A DNA stretch of 46,819 bases from DASUFF01 sp036274695. GTDB lineage: Bacteria > UBA10199 > JACPAL01 > GCA-016699445. Under the pieces are notes generated by a model that saw only the letters and a program-made list of their open reading frames with translations, had not been told where the DNA came from and did no database searches. Position numbers and translations under genes: made by a program. Shown piece by piece: positions 24,456-32,773 of this stretch (position 1 is its first letter; every line of letters starts with the position of its first letter). The stretch spans positions 1 to 46,819 of the forward strand of contig DASUFF010000095.1 in assembly GCA_036274695.1 (NCBI GenBank), written 5' to 3'.

Positions 24456-25368
24456 CGCGGACCTCCGTTTCCATCGAAATCCCGAACTTGTCCTTCACCT
24501 TGTCTTTCATCAGTCCGATGAGGGCGATCACGTCCTTGGCCGTCGCGCCGCCTTCGTTGACGATCCAGTTGGCGTGCTTGGGCGAGATCCGGGCCCCGCC
24601 CACGCGCACGTCCTTCAAACCGGCTTCCTCGATCATCTTGGCCGCGAACATTTTCTTTTTGCCTTCCTCGTAATTCTTAAAGACCGAGCCGATGTTCGGG
24701 ACGTTGAGCGGCTGCGTCTCCAGCCGGTAGGCCCGGTGTTTTTGGATCTTCCCGCGCACCAGTTCGGAGGCCTGCCGCGTCAGCCCGAAACGGGCCGACA
24801 GGATGATGGCTCCCCGCGGGAAATGGCTCTCGCGGTAGGAATATTTGATCTTCTCCTTTTGCCAGGTCGTCACCTTGCCGTCCTTGTCCATGAAGGCGAC
24901 GCTCAAGACGGTCTGGGAGATGTCGCCCTCATGCGTGCCCGCGTTCATGACGAGCCCCCCGCCCACGTTGCCCGGAACGCCGGAGACGGCCTCCAAACCG
25001 GTCAGACCTTCCTCGGCGGCGAAGTCCACCAGGCGCGGGAGACCGACGCCGGCCTCGGCGTAGAGAACGACTTTTCCCTCCTGCTCGCCTTCGACCTCCA
25101 TCTTCGAAAACCCCTGGGACAGATGGACGACGATGCCGCGCACGCCCTTGTCCCTCACGAGCAGGTTGCTGCCCGCGCCCATCGCCAAGAGCGGCAGCTT
25201 GGCCTTTTTGGCGAAGGCGGCGACGGCCTCGAGCTCGTCGATCGTTTTCGGATAGGCGAAGACCTCCGCCGGTCCGCCGATGCGGATGGAGGTGTGGCGG
25301 GACATCGGTTCCTCGAAGTGAACCGCGGGGCAGATTTGGGAGAATTCCTGCTTCATTCTTTCATCCAT
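24439..25368 (-). CDS. murB: UDP-N-acetylenolpyruvoylglucosamine reductase
   Basis: MurB reduces the enolpyruvyl group to make UDP-N-acetylmuramic acid, using NADPH and FAD. The 309-residue length and motifs fit the type II enzyme: SIRIGGPAEVFAYP (FAD site), MGAGSNLLVRDKGVRG, SGVPGNVGGGLVMNAGTH, and YSYRESHF, which contains the catalytic serine region. The C-terminal PKHANWIVNEGGATAKDV contains the catalytic glutamate. It overlaps murC by 8 bp and ddl by 17 bp, within the dcw run. An alternative start four codons downstream (MKQEF) cannot be excluded. Confidence 0.96.
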   Translation of the reverse strand: MDERMKQEFSQICPAVHFEEPMSRHTSIRIGGPAEVFAYPKTIDELEAVAAFAKKAKLPLLAMGAGSNLLVRDKGVRGIVVHLSQGFSKMEVEGEQEGKVVLYAEAGVGLPRLVDFAAEEGLTGLEAVSGVPGNVGGGLVMNAGTHEGDISQTVLSVAFMDKDGKVTTWQKEKIKYSYRESHFPRGAIILSARFGLTRQASELVRGKIQKHRAYRLETQPLNVPNIGSVFKNYEEGKKKMFAAKMIEEAGLKDVRVGGARISPKHANWIVNEGGATAKDVIALIGLMKDKVKDKFGISMETEVRVVGEE

Positions 25369-26737
25369 GAAATTTCTTGGCCAATTCCTTTCCCGCCTTC
25401 CAAATATCGCCGGCGCCCAACGTCAGGACGACGTCGCCCTTTTTCAGCCTCGGGAACACGGCGTCCGCGATCTCGGAGACGCGCGGCACGAACATGACGT
25501 CGCCGCCCTCCTTCTTAACCGCGTCGGCCAGCGCCTCGCCGCTCACGCCCCGGATCGGCTCCTCACTGGCGGCGTAGATCTCGGTCATCACCACGTGGTC
25601 GGCCTGGCCGAAGGATTTGGCGAAATCGTCGAAAAGGTCTTTGGTGCGCGTGTAGCGATGAGGTTGAAAGAGAACCCAAAGGCGTTCTTTCTTCATCGCC
25701 GAACGCAACGCGGAGATCGTCGCCTCCATTTCCACCGGATGGTGGCCATAGTCGTCGACGACGGTGATGTCGCCTTCGTGCACTAACTCCAAACGTCGGC
25801 CGATCCCCTTGAAGCTTCCGAGCGCCTTCTTGATGTCGGAGAATTTGACGCCCAACTCGCGGCCGACGGCGATGGCCGCCAGGCTGTTTTGCACGTTGTG
25901 AAGCCCCGGCTGGCGCAGGCGGATGCGGCCCAAGTTTTCGCCCCGAAATTTGACGTCGAAATCGCTGCCCCAGCCCTTCGCCTTGATGTTGGTTGCCTGA
26001 TAGTCCGCCTTCTCCCGGATGCCGTAGGTGAAGCCGCGCTTGGCGAAATTCGCGGCCAGGCGCGCCGTCTCCGGGTGGTCCGCGCAGAAAATCGCGACGC
26101 CGTAGAATGGGATTTTCGCGACGAAGGCCTCGAAGGTTTTCTTCAGCGACTCGAAGTCCTTGTAATGATCCATGTGCTCGCGGTCGACGTTGGTGACCAC
26201 CGCGATGGTCGGGTTCAAGTGCAGGAAGGACCCGTCGGACTCGTCGGCCTCGGCCACCAGGAAATCGCCCTTGCCCAGGCGGGCGTTGGTGCGCAGGCTC
26301 TTGACCCGTCCGCCGATCACCAGCGTCGGATCGAAGCCTCCGGCGTCCAAGACGGCGGCGGTCAGCGACGTCGTGGTCGTCTTGCCGTGGCTGCCCGCGA
26401 CCGCGATGCCGTATTTCAGGCGCATGAGCTCGGCCAGCATCTCGCCGCGAGAGATCACGGGGATGCCGCGCTTGACCGCCTCGCCCATCTCCGGATTGTT
26501 CTTGGAGACGGCCGAAGACACCACCACCAGCTGGGGCGGGTTGGCCGCGGAGACGTTGTCGGCCTTGTGGCCGAAGGAGATCCGCGCGCCGCGTCGCTTC
26601 AGGCGGTCGGTGACCGGCGAACGTTTCAGGTCCGAGCCCGTCACGCGGCAGCCCATCGTCAGCAGGATTTCGGCCAGGCCGCTCATGCCGATGCCCCCGA
26701 TGCCGACGAAATGGATGTCCTTAATCGTTGGATACAT
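25361..26737 (-). CDS. murC: UDP-N-acetylmuramate--L-alanine ligase
   Basis: MurC adds L-alanine to UDP-MurNAc. The 458-residue Mur ligase has the N-terminal Rossmann motif HFVGIGGIGMSGLAEIL, the ATP-binding loop GSHGKTTTTSL (the His is typical of MurC), the central-domain LVAEADESDGSFLHL motif and the C-terminal VVDDYGHHPVEMEATI with FQPHRYTRT. It starts inside the end of murG (17-bp overlap) and overlaps murB by 8 bp. Confidence 0.97.
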   Translation of the reverse strand: MYPTIKDIHFVGIGGIGMSGLAEILLTMGCRVTGSDLKRSPVTDRLKRRGARISFGHKADNVSAANPPQLVVVSSAVSKNNPEMGEAVKRGIPVISRGEMLAELMRLKYGIAVAGSHGKTTTTSLTAAVLDAGGFDPTLVIGGRVKSLRTNARLGKGDFLVAEADESDGSFLHLNPTIAVVTNVDREHMDHYKDFESLKKTFEAFVAKIPFYGVAIFCADHPETARLAANFAKRGFTYGIREKADYQATNIKAKGWGSDFDVKFRGENLGRIRLRQPGLHNVQNSLAAIAVGRELGVKFSDIKKALGSFKGIGRRLELVHEGDITVVDDYGHHPVEMEATISALRSAMKKERLWVLFQPHRYTRTKDLFDDFAKSFGQADHVVMTEIYAASEEPIRGVSGEALADAVKKEGGDVMFVPRVSEIADAVFPRLKKGDVVLTLGAGDIWKAGKELAKKFHG

Positions 26738-27821
26738 TCAGTTTCAAAAGCTCCCTTAAGACCGCCTCGGTCGCCGGCGTCTTCTGCGCCTCGCCGATCT
26801 TCCGTTTCATGTCCGCCAATTCGGCCCGGTTCGACTCGTAATGAAGGATGCGATCCGCCGCCTTGGCGGCCAGCTCGTCGTTCGCGATCACTTCCGCCCC
26901 GCCAGACTCGGCCAGAGACGCCGCGTTGAAGCGCTGATGGTCGTCCGCCGCGAAGGGATAGGGCACCAGAATCGACGGCGTCCGCGTAGCGAGGATCTCC
27001 GAGCACGTCGACGCCCCCGCGCGGCTCACCGCCAGGTCCGCCTCGCGGTAAACCCGCGCCATGTCCGCGATGAAGGCGCTCACCTCGTGCGGGATCTTCG
27101 ATTTCGCGTACGCCTCTTTCACCCAGGCCTCGTCTTTCGTTCCCGTCTGATGGATGATCTTCAACGCCTTTCCCGACGCTTCGAGCTTCGGCAGAGCCGC
27201 CGTCATCGCCTTGTTGATCGCCGTCGCCCCCTGGCTGCCTCCCAACACCAGCACGGTAAATTCTCCCCCCTTCGAAGAAGGGGGGCCGGGGGGGATTTCT
27301 GCCCGCCCGATCTCCGTCAGCTCCGCCCTGACCGGAGTCCCCGTCAGTCTCACCTTGGATTCCGGAAAGAACTCCTTCGCCTTCGGAAAGGCGATGAAGA
27401 TCCGGTCCACGGACTTCGCAAGCTTCCGGTTCGTGTAGCCGGGGATGGCGTTGGGCTCCAAAACGGCCCGTGGGATCCCCCGCGAACGAGCCGCCAGAAT
27501 CATCGGCCCCGAGCTGTAGCCGCCGATCCCGAAGACCAAGTCGGGACGAAAACCCTTCAGGATCGACCGCGCCTGCAGAAGCGCGCCCGGCAGCGACAGC
27601 AACGTTTTGAGCCTCTGCGTCCATCCCTCACCTTTCAAACGTCCGACGTTCAAAGCCACTTGGCGGAAACCCTCGCGCTCCAAGATCTCCCGCTCCAGCC
27701 CCCGCTCCGAACCCACGAAGAGGACGTCCCCGCCGGGATTCGCTTCCTTAAAGGCCCTTGCCACCGAGATCCCCGGAAACAGGTGTCCGCCGGTGCCCCC
27801 GGCCGCGATCAAGAGCCTCAC
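26721..27821 (-). CDS. murG: UDP-GlcNAc--lipid I N-acetylglucosaminyltransferase MurG
   Basis: MurG adds GlcNAc to lipid I to form lipid II at the inner face of the membrane. The GTG at 27821 overlaps the ftsW stop (GTGA) and gives 366 residues starting RLLIAAGGTGGHLFPG, the signature glycine loop. The second domain has VLVLGGSQGATAINKAM and the donor-site VSRAGASTCSEILA. A hairpin repeat (27258-27298) is read in frame in the linker between the two domains and contributes EIPPGPPSSKGGEF, where other MurG proteins are shorter and variable. Confidence 0.96.
   Translation of the reverse strand: MRLLIAAGGTGGHLFPGISVARAFKEANPGGDVLFVGSERGLEREILEREGFRQVALNVGRLKGEGWTQRLKTLLSLPGALLQARSILKGFRPDLVFGIGGYSSGPMILAARSRGIPRAVLEPNAIPGYTNRKLAKSVDRIFIAFPKAKEFFPESKVRLTGTPVRAELTEIGRAEIPPGPPSSKGGEFTVLVLGGSQGATAINKAMTAALPKLEASGKALKIIHQTGTKDEAWVKEAYAKSKIPHEVSAFIADMARVYREADLAVSRAGASTCSEILATRTPSILVPYPFAADDHQRFNAASLAESGGAEVIANDELAAKAADRILHYESNRAELADMKRKIGEAQKTPATEAVLRELLKLNVSND
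27258..27298. repeat. poly-C/poly-G hairpin repeat in frame within murG
   Basis: A perfect 9-bp stem (CCCCCCTTC at 27265-27273, GAAGGGGGG at 27277-27285, three-base loop) is followed by CC and a second G7 run and is bordered by AAATT and ATTT. The structure is like that of dispersed 'AAATCCCCC...GGGGG' elements that are frequent in many environmental bacterial genomes. It encodes a Pro/Gly/Ser-rich peptide in MurG and leaves the frame intact. Confidence 0.65.
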
Positions 27822-28930
27822 ACTTCGATCCTCGACGACACGTTCAGCAAAATCCCCACGCACGTCAGCCCCACGATCATCGCCGTCCCTCCGTAGCTCA
27901 AGAACGGCAGCGCGAGACCTTTCGTCGGGAGCAGCCCCATCACCACGGCGATGTTGAAGACGACCTGAAAGCTGAACAGGACGGCGATCCCCAGCGCCAG
28001 GAACGACGAGAACTGATCCGGCGCCTTCCACGCGATGGCGTAGGCGCGGAAAATCCACACCGCGAAAAGCGCGATGACGGTGAGCGAGCCCAACAGGCCC
28101 AATTCCTCGCCGACGACGGAAAAGATGAAATCGGTGTGCGCCTCCGGCAGATAAAAGAGCTTCTGTTTCCCCTCGCCCAGCCCCTGGCCGAAGAGGCTTC
28201 CGGCATGGAAGGCCAGATACGATTGGATGATCTGAAAACCGGCGCCCTGCTTGTGCTCCCAGGGATCCAGGAAGGCCATGATGCGCTGCTTGCGGTAGGC
28301 GACTCCGAAGATCAGGTAATAGGCGGCGGGAAGCGCCAGCAACACCTCGGAAAGAAGGTAGGACAGCCGCGCTCCGCCGATGAACATCAGCACCAGCACC
28401 GTGCTCGCCATGACCACCGCGTTGCCAAGGTCGTCGCCCGCCAAGACCAGCACCACCAGCATGCCGGACAAGATCATCGGCGGGACGAAACCGACCAAGA
28501 AGATCTGGATCTTCTCCTGCTTCTTCGAGAGCACGTAGGCCAAGAAGACCACCATCGAGAGCTTGGCGAACTCGGAGGGCTGGAAGGAGAAGGGTCCCAG
28601 CTTCAGCCAGCGCTGGGCGCCGCCGGCCTTGGTACCGATGCCGGGGATCAGGACGGTGACTAACAAGATCAACGCCGCCCCGAAGAGCGGGTAGGAGATT
28701 TTCCGGTAATACTCGAGGGGAATGGTCTTGGCGACGACCAGTCCGATGAAGCCGACGACGACGGCGATCAGCTCCTTTTTCAGAAAATAGGTGCTGTCGT
28801 GGAAGCGCTCGCGGGCCAACACGCCGGAGGCGGAATAGACCATCGTCAACCCCAGGGCGACGAGGAGGATCGTCGTCAGGAAAAGCGCGTAGTCGAAAGG
28901 ACGCTTCATCTCTTTTTCCGGCTTCTTCAC
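27818..28930 (-). CDS. ftsW: lipid II polymerase FtsW (SEDS family)
   Basis: FtsW is the septal glycosyltransferase that polymerises lipid II with FtsI. The 370-residue protein has about ten hydrophobic helices, the first being ALFLTTILLVALGLTMVYS, a conserved loop KTIPLEYYRKISYPLF, and the C-terminal family signature LALPFLSYGGTAMIVGL. The N-terminus is short and basic. It overlaps murD and murG by four bases each (ATGA-type and GTGA-type junctions), so the three are translationally coupled. Confidence 0.96.
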   Translation of the reverse strand: MKKPEKEMKRPFDYALFLTTILLVALGLTMVYSASGVLARERFHDSTYFLKKELIAVVVGFIGLVVAKTIPLEYYRKISYPLFGAALILLVTVLIPGIGTKAGGAQRWLKLGPFSFQPSEFAKLSMVVFLAYVLSKKQEKIQIFLVGFVPPMILSGMLVVLVLAGDDLGNAVVMASTVLVLMFIGGARLSYLLSEVLLALPAAYYLIFGVAYRKQRIMAFLDPWEHKQGAGFQIIQSYLAFHAGSLFGQGLGEGKQKLFYLPEAHTDFIFSVVGEELGLLGSLTVIALFAVWIFRAYAIAWKAPDQFSSFLALGIAVLFSFQVVFNIAVVMGLLPTKGLALPFLSYGGTAMIVGLTCVGILLNVSSRIEV

Positions 28931-30255
28931 AATTGCCTCACCAGCTTTTGGAACGTGTCCCCGCGGTCCTTGTAATCCCGGAATTGATCGAAGCTCGAAC
29001 AGGCCGGCGACAGGAGCACCACGTCCCCCGACCGGGCCCGGGCCGCCGCCGCGTGGACGGCTCGATCCATCGTGTCCGCGGGAACGATTTCAGCGACCTC
29101 TCCCAGCTCCTTGGCGATGGCCGGCCCCGCCTCGCCGATGGTCAGCACGAGCCGGGCCTTGCGCCGTGCGGCCTCGCGCAAGGGCGCGTAGCTGCCGCCC
29201 TTGTCGCGGCCTCCGGCGATCAGGATCACGTGGCCGTCCTCGAAACCGGCGAGCGATTTCACGGCGGCGTCCACGTTCGTGCCCTTCGAGTCGTCATAGT
29301 AACGCACGCCGTTCCTCTCGCGGACGAACTGCGTGCGGTGAGGCAGGCCCTCGAAGGACTCCAGGGCCTTTTGAATCGCGGCGTCGGAGGCGCCCGCCGC
29401 CCGCGCCGCCGCGATCGACGCCTTCATGTTCTCCCGGTTGTGAAGGCCGACCAGCTTCGCGCCCTCCAAGGGATGCCTTTCCTTCTGGAAATCGATTTTG
29501 CGGGCCTTGGATTTTTTGACGCCCGCGGCGACGACGGGGTCCTTCCCGTTATAGATCAGAGTGTCTCGGGCGCCTTGGTCCTTGAAGATCCGGAACTTCG
29601 CCTTGGCGTAGTCCTCGAACGAGGGATAACGGTCGAGGTGGTCCTCCGTGACGTTCAACAACACGGAAATCTTGGGCCTGAAAACCTTTGCGCAAGTCTC
29701 CAACTGATAGCTGGAAACTTCCGCTACGACCCATTCCCACTTTTTGTTTTCCTCAACGATCTCCATCAATGGCGTCCCTATGTTGCCTCCGAGGGCGACC
29801 TTTTTTTTGGCCGCCCGAAGCATGGCGTCGATCAATGTCACGGTCGTCGATTTTCCGTTCGTTCCCGTCACGGCGATCATCGGGGACTTGAGCAGGCTCG
29901 CCGCCAACCCGAATTCCCCCAGGACCGTCGACCCCTTCTTTTCCGCGGCCTTGAGTTCCGGCAAATCCGAGGGCACGCCGGGCGAGAGGACGATGAGGGA
30001 GCGGCCACGAAAGGCTTCTTCCGGATGCCCGCCCCAGTACCCTTCGAGGCCCTTCAAGTCCGAAGGGAAGGCGCCCAGGTCCTCCCGGCGTCGGCTGTCG
30101 GTCACGGCCACTTTGGCCCCGCGGTTTTTTAAGAAACGCGCGGCCGCCTGCCCGGAAATTCCGAATCCAACGATCAAAACCCGCTTGTTCTTCCATATCG
30201 GGGGGCGATACCGCTCTCCCCCCGACACCCCCCATCTGTTCGCGCTTCTCTTCAC
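28927..30255 (-). CDS. murD: UDP-N-acetylmuramoylalanine--D-glutamate ligase
   Basis: MurD adds D-glutamate to UDP-MurNAc-L-Ala. Motifs are RVLIVGFGISGQAAARFL at the N-terminus, the ATP loop VTGTNGKSTTVTLID, LNVTEDHLDRYPS in the central domain and YDDSKGTNVDA plus ILIAGGRDKGG toward the C-terminus. The start is uncertain: no ATG lies between the upstream repeat and the first conserved strand. The furthest in-frame GTG is at 30255, giving 442 residues, and another in-frame GTG is at 30228. Either way the first 10-20 residues (GVSGGERYRPPIW) are encoded by repeat sequence. It overlaps ftsW by four bases. Confidence 0.93.
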   Translation of the reverse strand: MKRSANRWGVSGGERYRPPIWKNKRVLIVGFGISGQAAARFLKNRGAKVAVTDSRRREDLGAFPSDLKGLEGYWGGHPEEAFRGRSLIVLSPGVPSDLPELKAAEKKGSTVLGEFGLAASLLKSPMIAVTGTNGKSTTVTLIDAMLRAAKKKVALGGNIGTPLMEIVEENKKWEWVVAEVSSYQLETCAKVFRPKISVLLNVTEDHLDRYPSFEDYAKAKFRIFKDQGARDTLIYNGKDPVVAAGVKKSKARKIDFQKERHPLEGAKLVGLHNRENMKASIAAARAAGASDAAIQKALESFEGLPHRTQFVRERNGVRYYDDSKGTNVDAAVKSLAGFEDGHVILIAGGRDKGGSYAPLREAARRKARLVLTIGEAGPAIAKELGEVAEIVPADTMDRAVHAAAARARSGDVVLLSPACSSFDQFRDYKDRGDTFQKLVRQL

Positions 30256-30298
30256 CCTTCACCGCTCCCTCCGGAGGGAAACCCTCCTCCGCTCGCTA
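30200..30298 (-). repeat. dcw spacer repeat, copy B (mraY-murD)
   Basis: On the minus strand the element starts at the mraY stop codon (TAGCGAGCGGAG, from 30298), continues with a GC-rich hairpin (CCCTCCGGAGGG) and ends with GGGGGG...GATACCGCTCTCCCCCCG read on the plus strand (18 identical bases at 30207-30224). The same beginning and the same 18-bp block occur in copy A at 38031-38118. It fills the spacer between mraY and murD and runs into the murD reading frame. Confidence 0.75.
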
Positions 30299-31372
30299 TC
30301 GTAGTTTCAACGTCGACAACGCCACCAACGCCAAGATGAACGAGATGATCCAAAACCTCACGATCACCTTCGGCTCGTCCCAGCCTTTCAATTCGAAATG
30401 ATGGTGGATCGGCGCCATGAGGAAGACGCGCTTGCCCGTCAGCTTGAAGGACACCACCTGCGTCATCACGGAGAGCGTCTCCAACACGAAGACGCCGCCG
30501 ACGATCACCAGCAAAAATTCATTCTTCGTCACGATGGCGAGGTAACCCAAGGCCCCGCCCAACGGCAGCGAGCCCACGTCGCCCATGAAGATTTCCGCGG
30601 GGTACGTGTTGAACCAGAGGAAGCCGATCAGCGCCCCGACCAGGGCCCCGCAGAAGATCGACAGCTCGCCCGATCCCGGGATGTAGGGGATCTGAAGATA
30701 GCCGGCGATCTTCGTATTGCCCGCGAAGTACGCGAGCAACCCGTAGGTCATGAAGGCCGTGATCGAAGGTCCGGAGGCCAGGCCGTCTAGGCCGTCGGTC
30801 AGGTTGACGGCGTTGGACGCGCCGACGATCACGAAGACGGCGAAGGCCAGGTACCACCAGCCCAAGTCGGGACGGATGGTCTTGAAGAAGGGAAAGGCCA
30901 GGCTCGTGTCCGGATTGAAGCAGCGGATCAGCGCCCACATCGTGGCGGTGGCGAAGACGATCTGGAAGAGCAATTTGAACCGGCCGGGCAGGCCCTTCGA
31001 CGATCCGTAACGGATCTTGCGGTAGTCGTCGTAAAATCCGATGGCGGCGTACGAGGCGAAAAGCCCGACCACGAGCCAGACGGAGATGTTGGAAAAATCC
31101 ATCCACAAGAGGACGGAGATCAGCATCGCGGCCAGGGTCAACAGCCCGCCCATCGTCGGCGTCCCCGCCTTCGCCAGGTGGGACTGGGGGCCGTCCTTCC
31201 GGATGGTCTGCGTCACCTGCCAGCGCTGCAGGAAGAGGATGAGGAAGCGGCCGAAGATAAAATAGATCAAAAGCGAGGTGATGAGGGCCCCGAAGGTCCG
31301 GAACGTGATGTATTTAAAGACGTTGAAGAGGATGACTTCGTCGGCCAGCGGATAGAGGAGATGATAGAACAT
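30296..31372 (-). CDS. mraY: phospho-N-acetylmuramoyl-pentapeptide transferase MraY
   Basis: MraY transfers phospho-MurNAc-pentapeptide to undecaprenyl phosphate, making lipid I. The 358-residue polytopic membrane protein has the conserved SHLAKAGTPTMGG loop near residues 64-76, the paired aspartates in GFYDDYRK (about 112-119), NLTDGLDGLA at about 190-199 and the C-terminal MAPIHHHFELKGW with the three conserved histidines. Its ATG directly abuts the murF stop. Its TAG stop is the first codon of a spacer repeat. Confidence 0.97.
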   Translation of the reverse strand: MFYHLLYPLADEVILFNVFKYITFRTFGALITSLLIYFIFGRFLILFLQRWQVTQTIRKDGPQSHLAKAGTPTMGGLLTLAAMLISVLLWMDFSNISVWLVVGLFASYAAIGFYDDYRKIRYGSSKGLPGRFKLLFQIVFATATMWALIRCFNPDTSLAFPFFKTIRPDLGWWYLAFAVFVIVGASNAVNLTDGLDGLASGPSITAFMTYGLLAYFAGNTKIAGYLQIPYIPGSGELSIFCGALVGALIGFLWFNTYPAEIFMGDVGSLPLGGALGYLAIVTKNEFLLVIVGGVFVLETLSVMTQVVSFKLTGKRVFLMAPIHHHFELKGWDEPKVIVRFWIISFILALVALSTLKLR

Positions 31373-32773
31373 TCAGGCCTTCCCTCCCGCGGCGAGCGCG
31401 CTTGTGATGCGTTCCATCCTCATGCCCCTCGATCCCTTCACCAGAACGATATCCTTCGGCTTCAAGAGCGATTTGATCACCGGCAACGATTCCTCCACGT
31501 CCCCGAAGGAGAAGGCGCAGGCCTTGGAAAGACCGGCCCCCCGCGCGCCGCGCACGAGGTCGGAGGCGTGTGGACCCACGGCGAACAGGACCTTCACGCC
31601 GGATTTCGCGGCGACGCCGCCCACCTCGCGGTGGCTCTGCGCGGCCCAGCGGCCCAATTCGAGCATCTCCCCGAGAACGGCCACGCGACGACGGCTGCGC
31701 CCCAGGTCCTTTAAGAAACGCAGCGACGCTTCCGTCGAATCGGGATTCGCGTTGTAGCAGTCGTTGATGACGTCGATGCCCTTCGGCAGGCGCAGGACTT
31801 CCATGCGCTTGGAGCCGGCGTCGAACTTCGCCAGCGCCGCCTTCATCTTCGCCGCGGGCACCTCGAAGTGCTCGCCGATCGCCAGCGCCGCCAGGGCGTT
31901 GTAGACGTTGTGCCGCCCCGGAACGCCCAGCCGGAACGAATGCCGCTTGCCGCTCACGCGCGCCGTGAAACGGACGCCCTTCAACCCCTCGGTCTTCACC
32001 CCGGTGGCCCGGTACGTCGCCGGTTTGTCCACGCCGAAGGTCACGACCTTGGCCTTCCGGCCCCGCGCCGTCTTCGCGAGCTGCGGGGCGAACGGCGCGT
32101 CCGCGTTCAAGACGGCGAGCCCGCCCTCCGGCAGACGCCCGATCAGCTCGCCCTTGGCCCGGGCCACATTGGAAAGTCCCCCAAGACCCTCCAGATGCGC
32201 CCGGGCCACGCTGGTGACGAGACCCACCTGCGGCTCGGCGATCTGCGCGAGCCGGTCGATTTCCCCCAAACGGTTCATGCCCATCTCGACCACCGCCATC
32301 TCCTCGTCTCCTTTGAGCCGGAAGAGGGTGAGCGGCAGTCCGATCAGATTGTTGAAATTGCCTTCCGTCTTGAGCACCCGGTACTTGGCCGAGAGGACGG
32401 CGGCGGTCATCTCCTTGGCCGTCGTCTTGCCGTTGGAGCCGGTGATGCCGACGACCGTGATGGAAAAACGCCGCCTCCAGAAGCACGCCAAATCTCCCAA
32501 GGCCTTCAGCGTGTCCGGCACCTCCACGATGTTTTTGAAATTCGCCGAAACGCTTTCGACGCCTTCCTGGACGATCGCGGCCACGGCGCCCTGCGCGAAG
32601 ACGTCGCCCAAATATTGGTGCCCGTCGTGCCGGTCCCCCTTGAGGGCGACGAACAGATCCCCCGGCTGCACCGTGCGCGAATCGGTGGATACGCCTTCGA
32701 TGAAATCCTCCGTCGCCGGAGAGGCCAGCCGCCCGCCCGTCGCCTTCAGGATGTCTTCCAGTCCGAGCTTCAT
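31373..32773 (-). CDS. murF: UDP-N-acetylmuramoyl-tripeptide--D-alanyl-D-alanine ligase
   Basis: MurF adds D-Ala-D-Ala to the UDP-MurNAc-tripeptide. The 466-residue protein has the N-terminal STDSRTVQPGDLFVALKG motif of MurE/MurF, the ATP loop GITGSNGKTTAKEM, the VEMGMNRLGEI segment characteristic of MurF, and DCYNANPDSTEASL in the C-terminal part. It overlaps murE by four bases and abuts mraY without a gap. Its substrates are supplied by murE and ddl in the same cluster. Confidence 0.96.
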   Translation of the reverse strand: MKLGLEDILKATGGRLASPATEDFIEGVSTDSRTVQPGDLFVALKGDRHDGHQYLGDVFAQGAVAAIVQEGVESVSANFKNIVEVPDTLKALGDLACFWRRRFSITVVGITGSNGKTTAKEMTAAVLSAKYRVLKTEGNFNNLIGLPLTLFRLKGDEEMAVVEMGMNRLGEIDRLAQIAEPQVGLVTSVARAHLEGLGGLSNVARAKGELIGRLPEGGLAVLNADAPFAPQLAKTARGRKAKVVTFGVDKPATYRATGVKTEGLKGVRFTARVSGKRHSFRLGVPGRHNVYNALAALAIGEHFEVPAAKMKAALAKFDAGSKRMEVLRLPKGIDVINDCYNANPDSTEASLRFLKDLGRSRRRVAVLGEMLELGRWAAQSHREVGGVAAKSGVKVLFAVGPHASDLVRGARGAGLSKACAFSFGDVEESLPVIKSLLKPKDIVLVKGSRGMRMERITSALAAGGKA

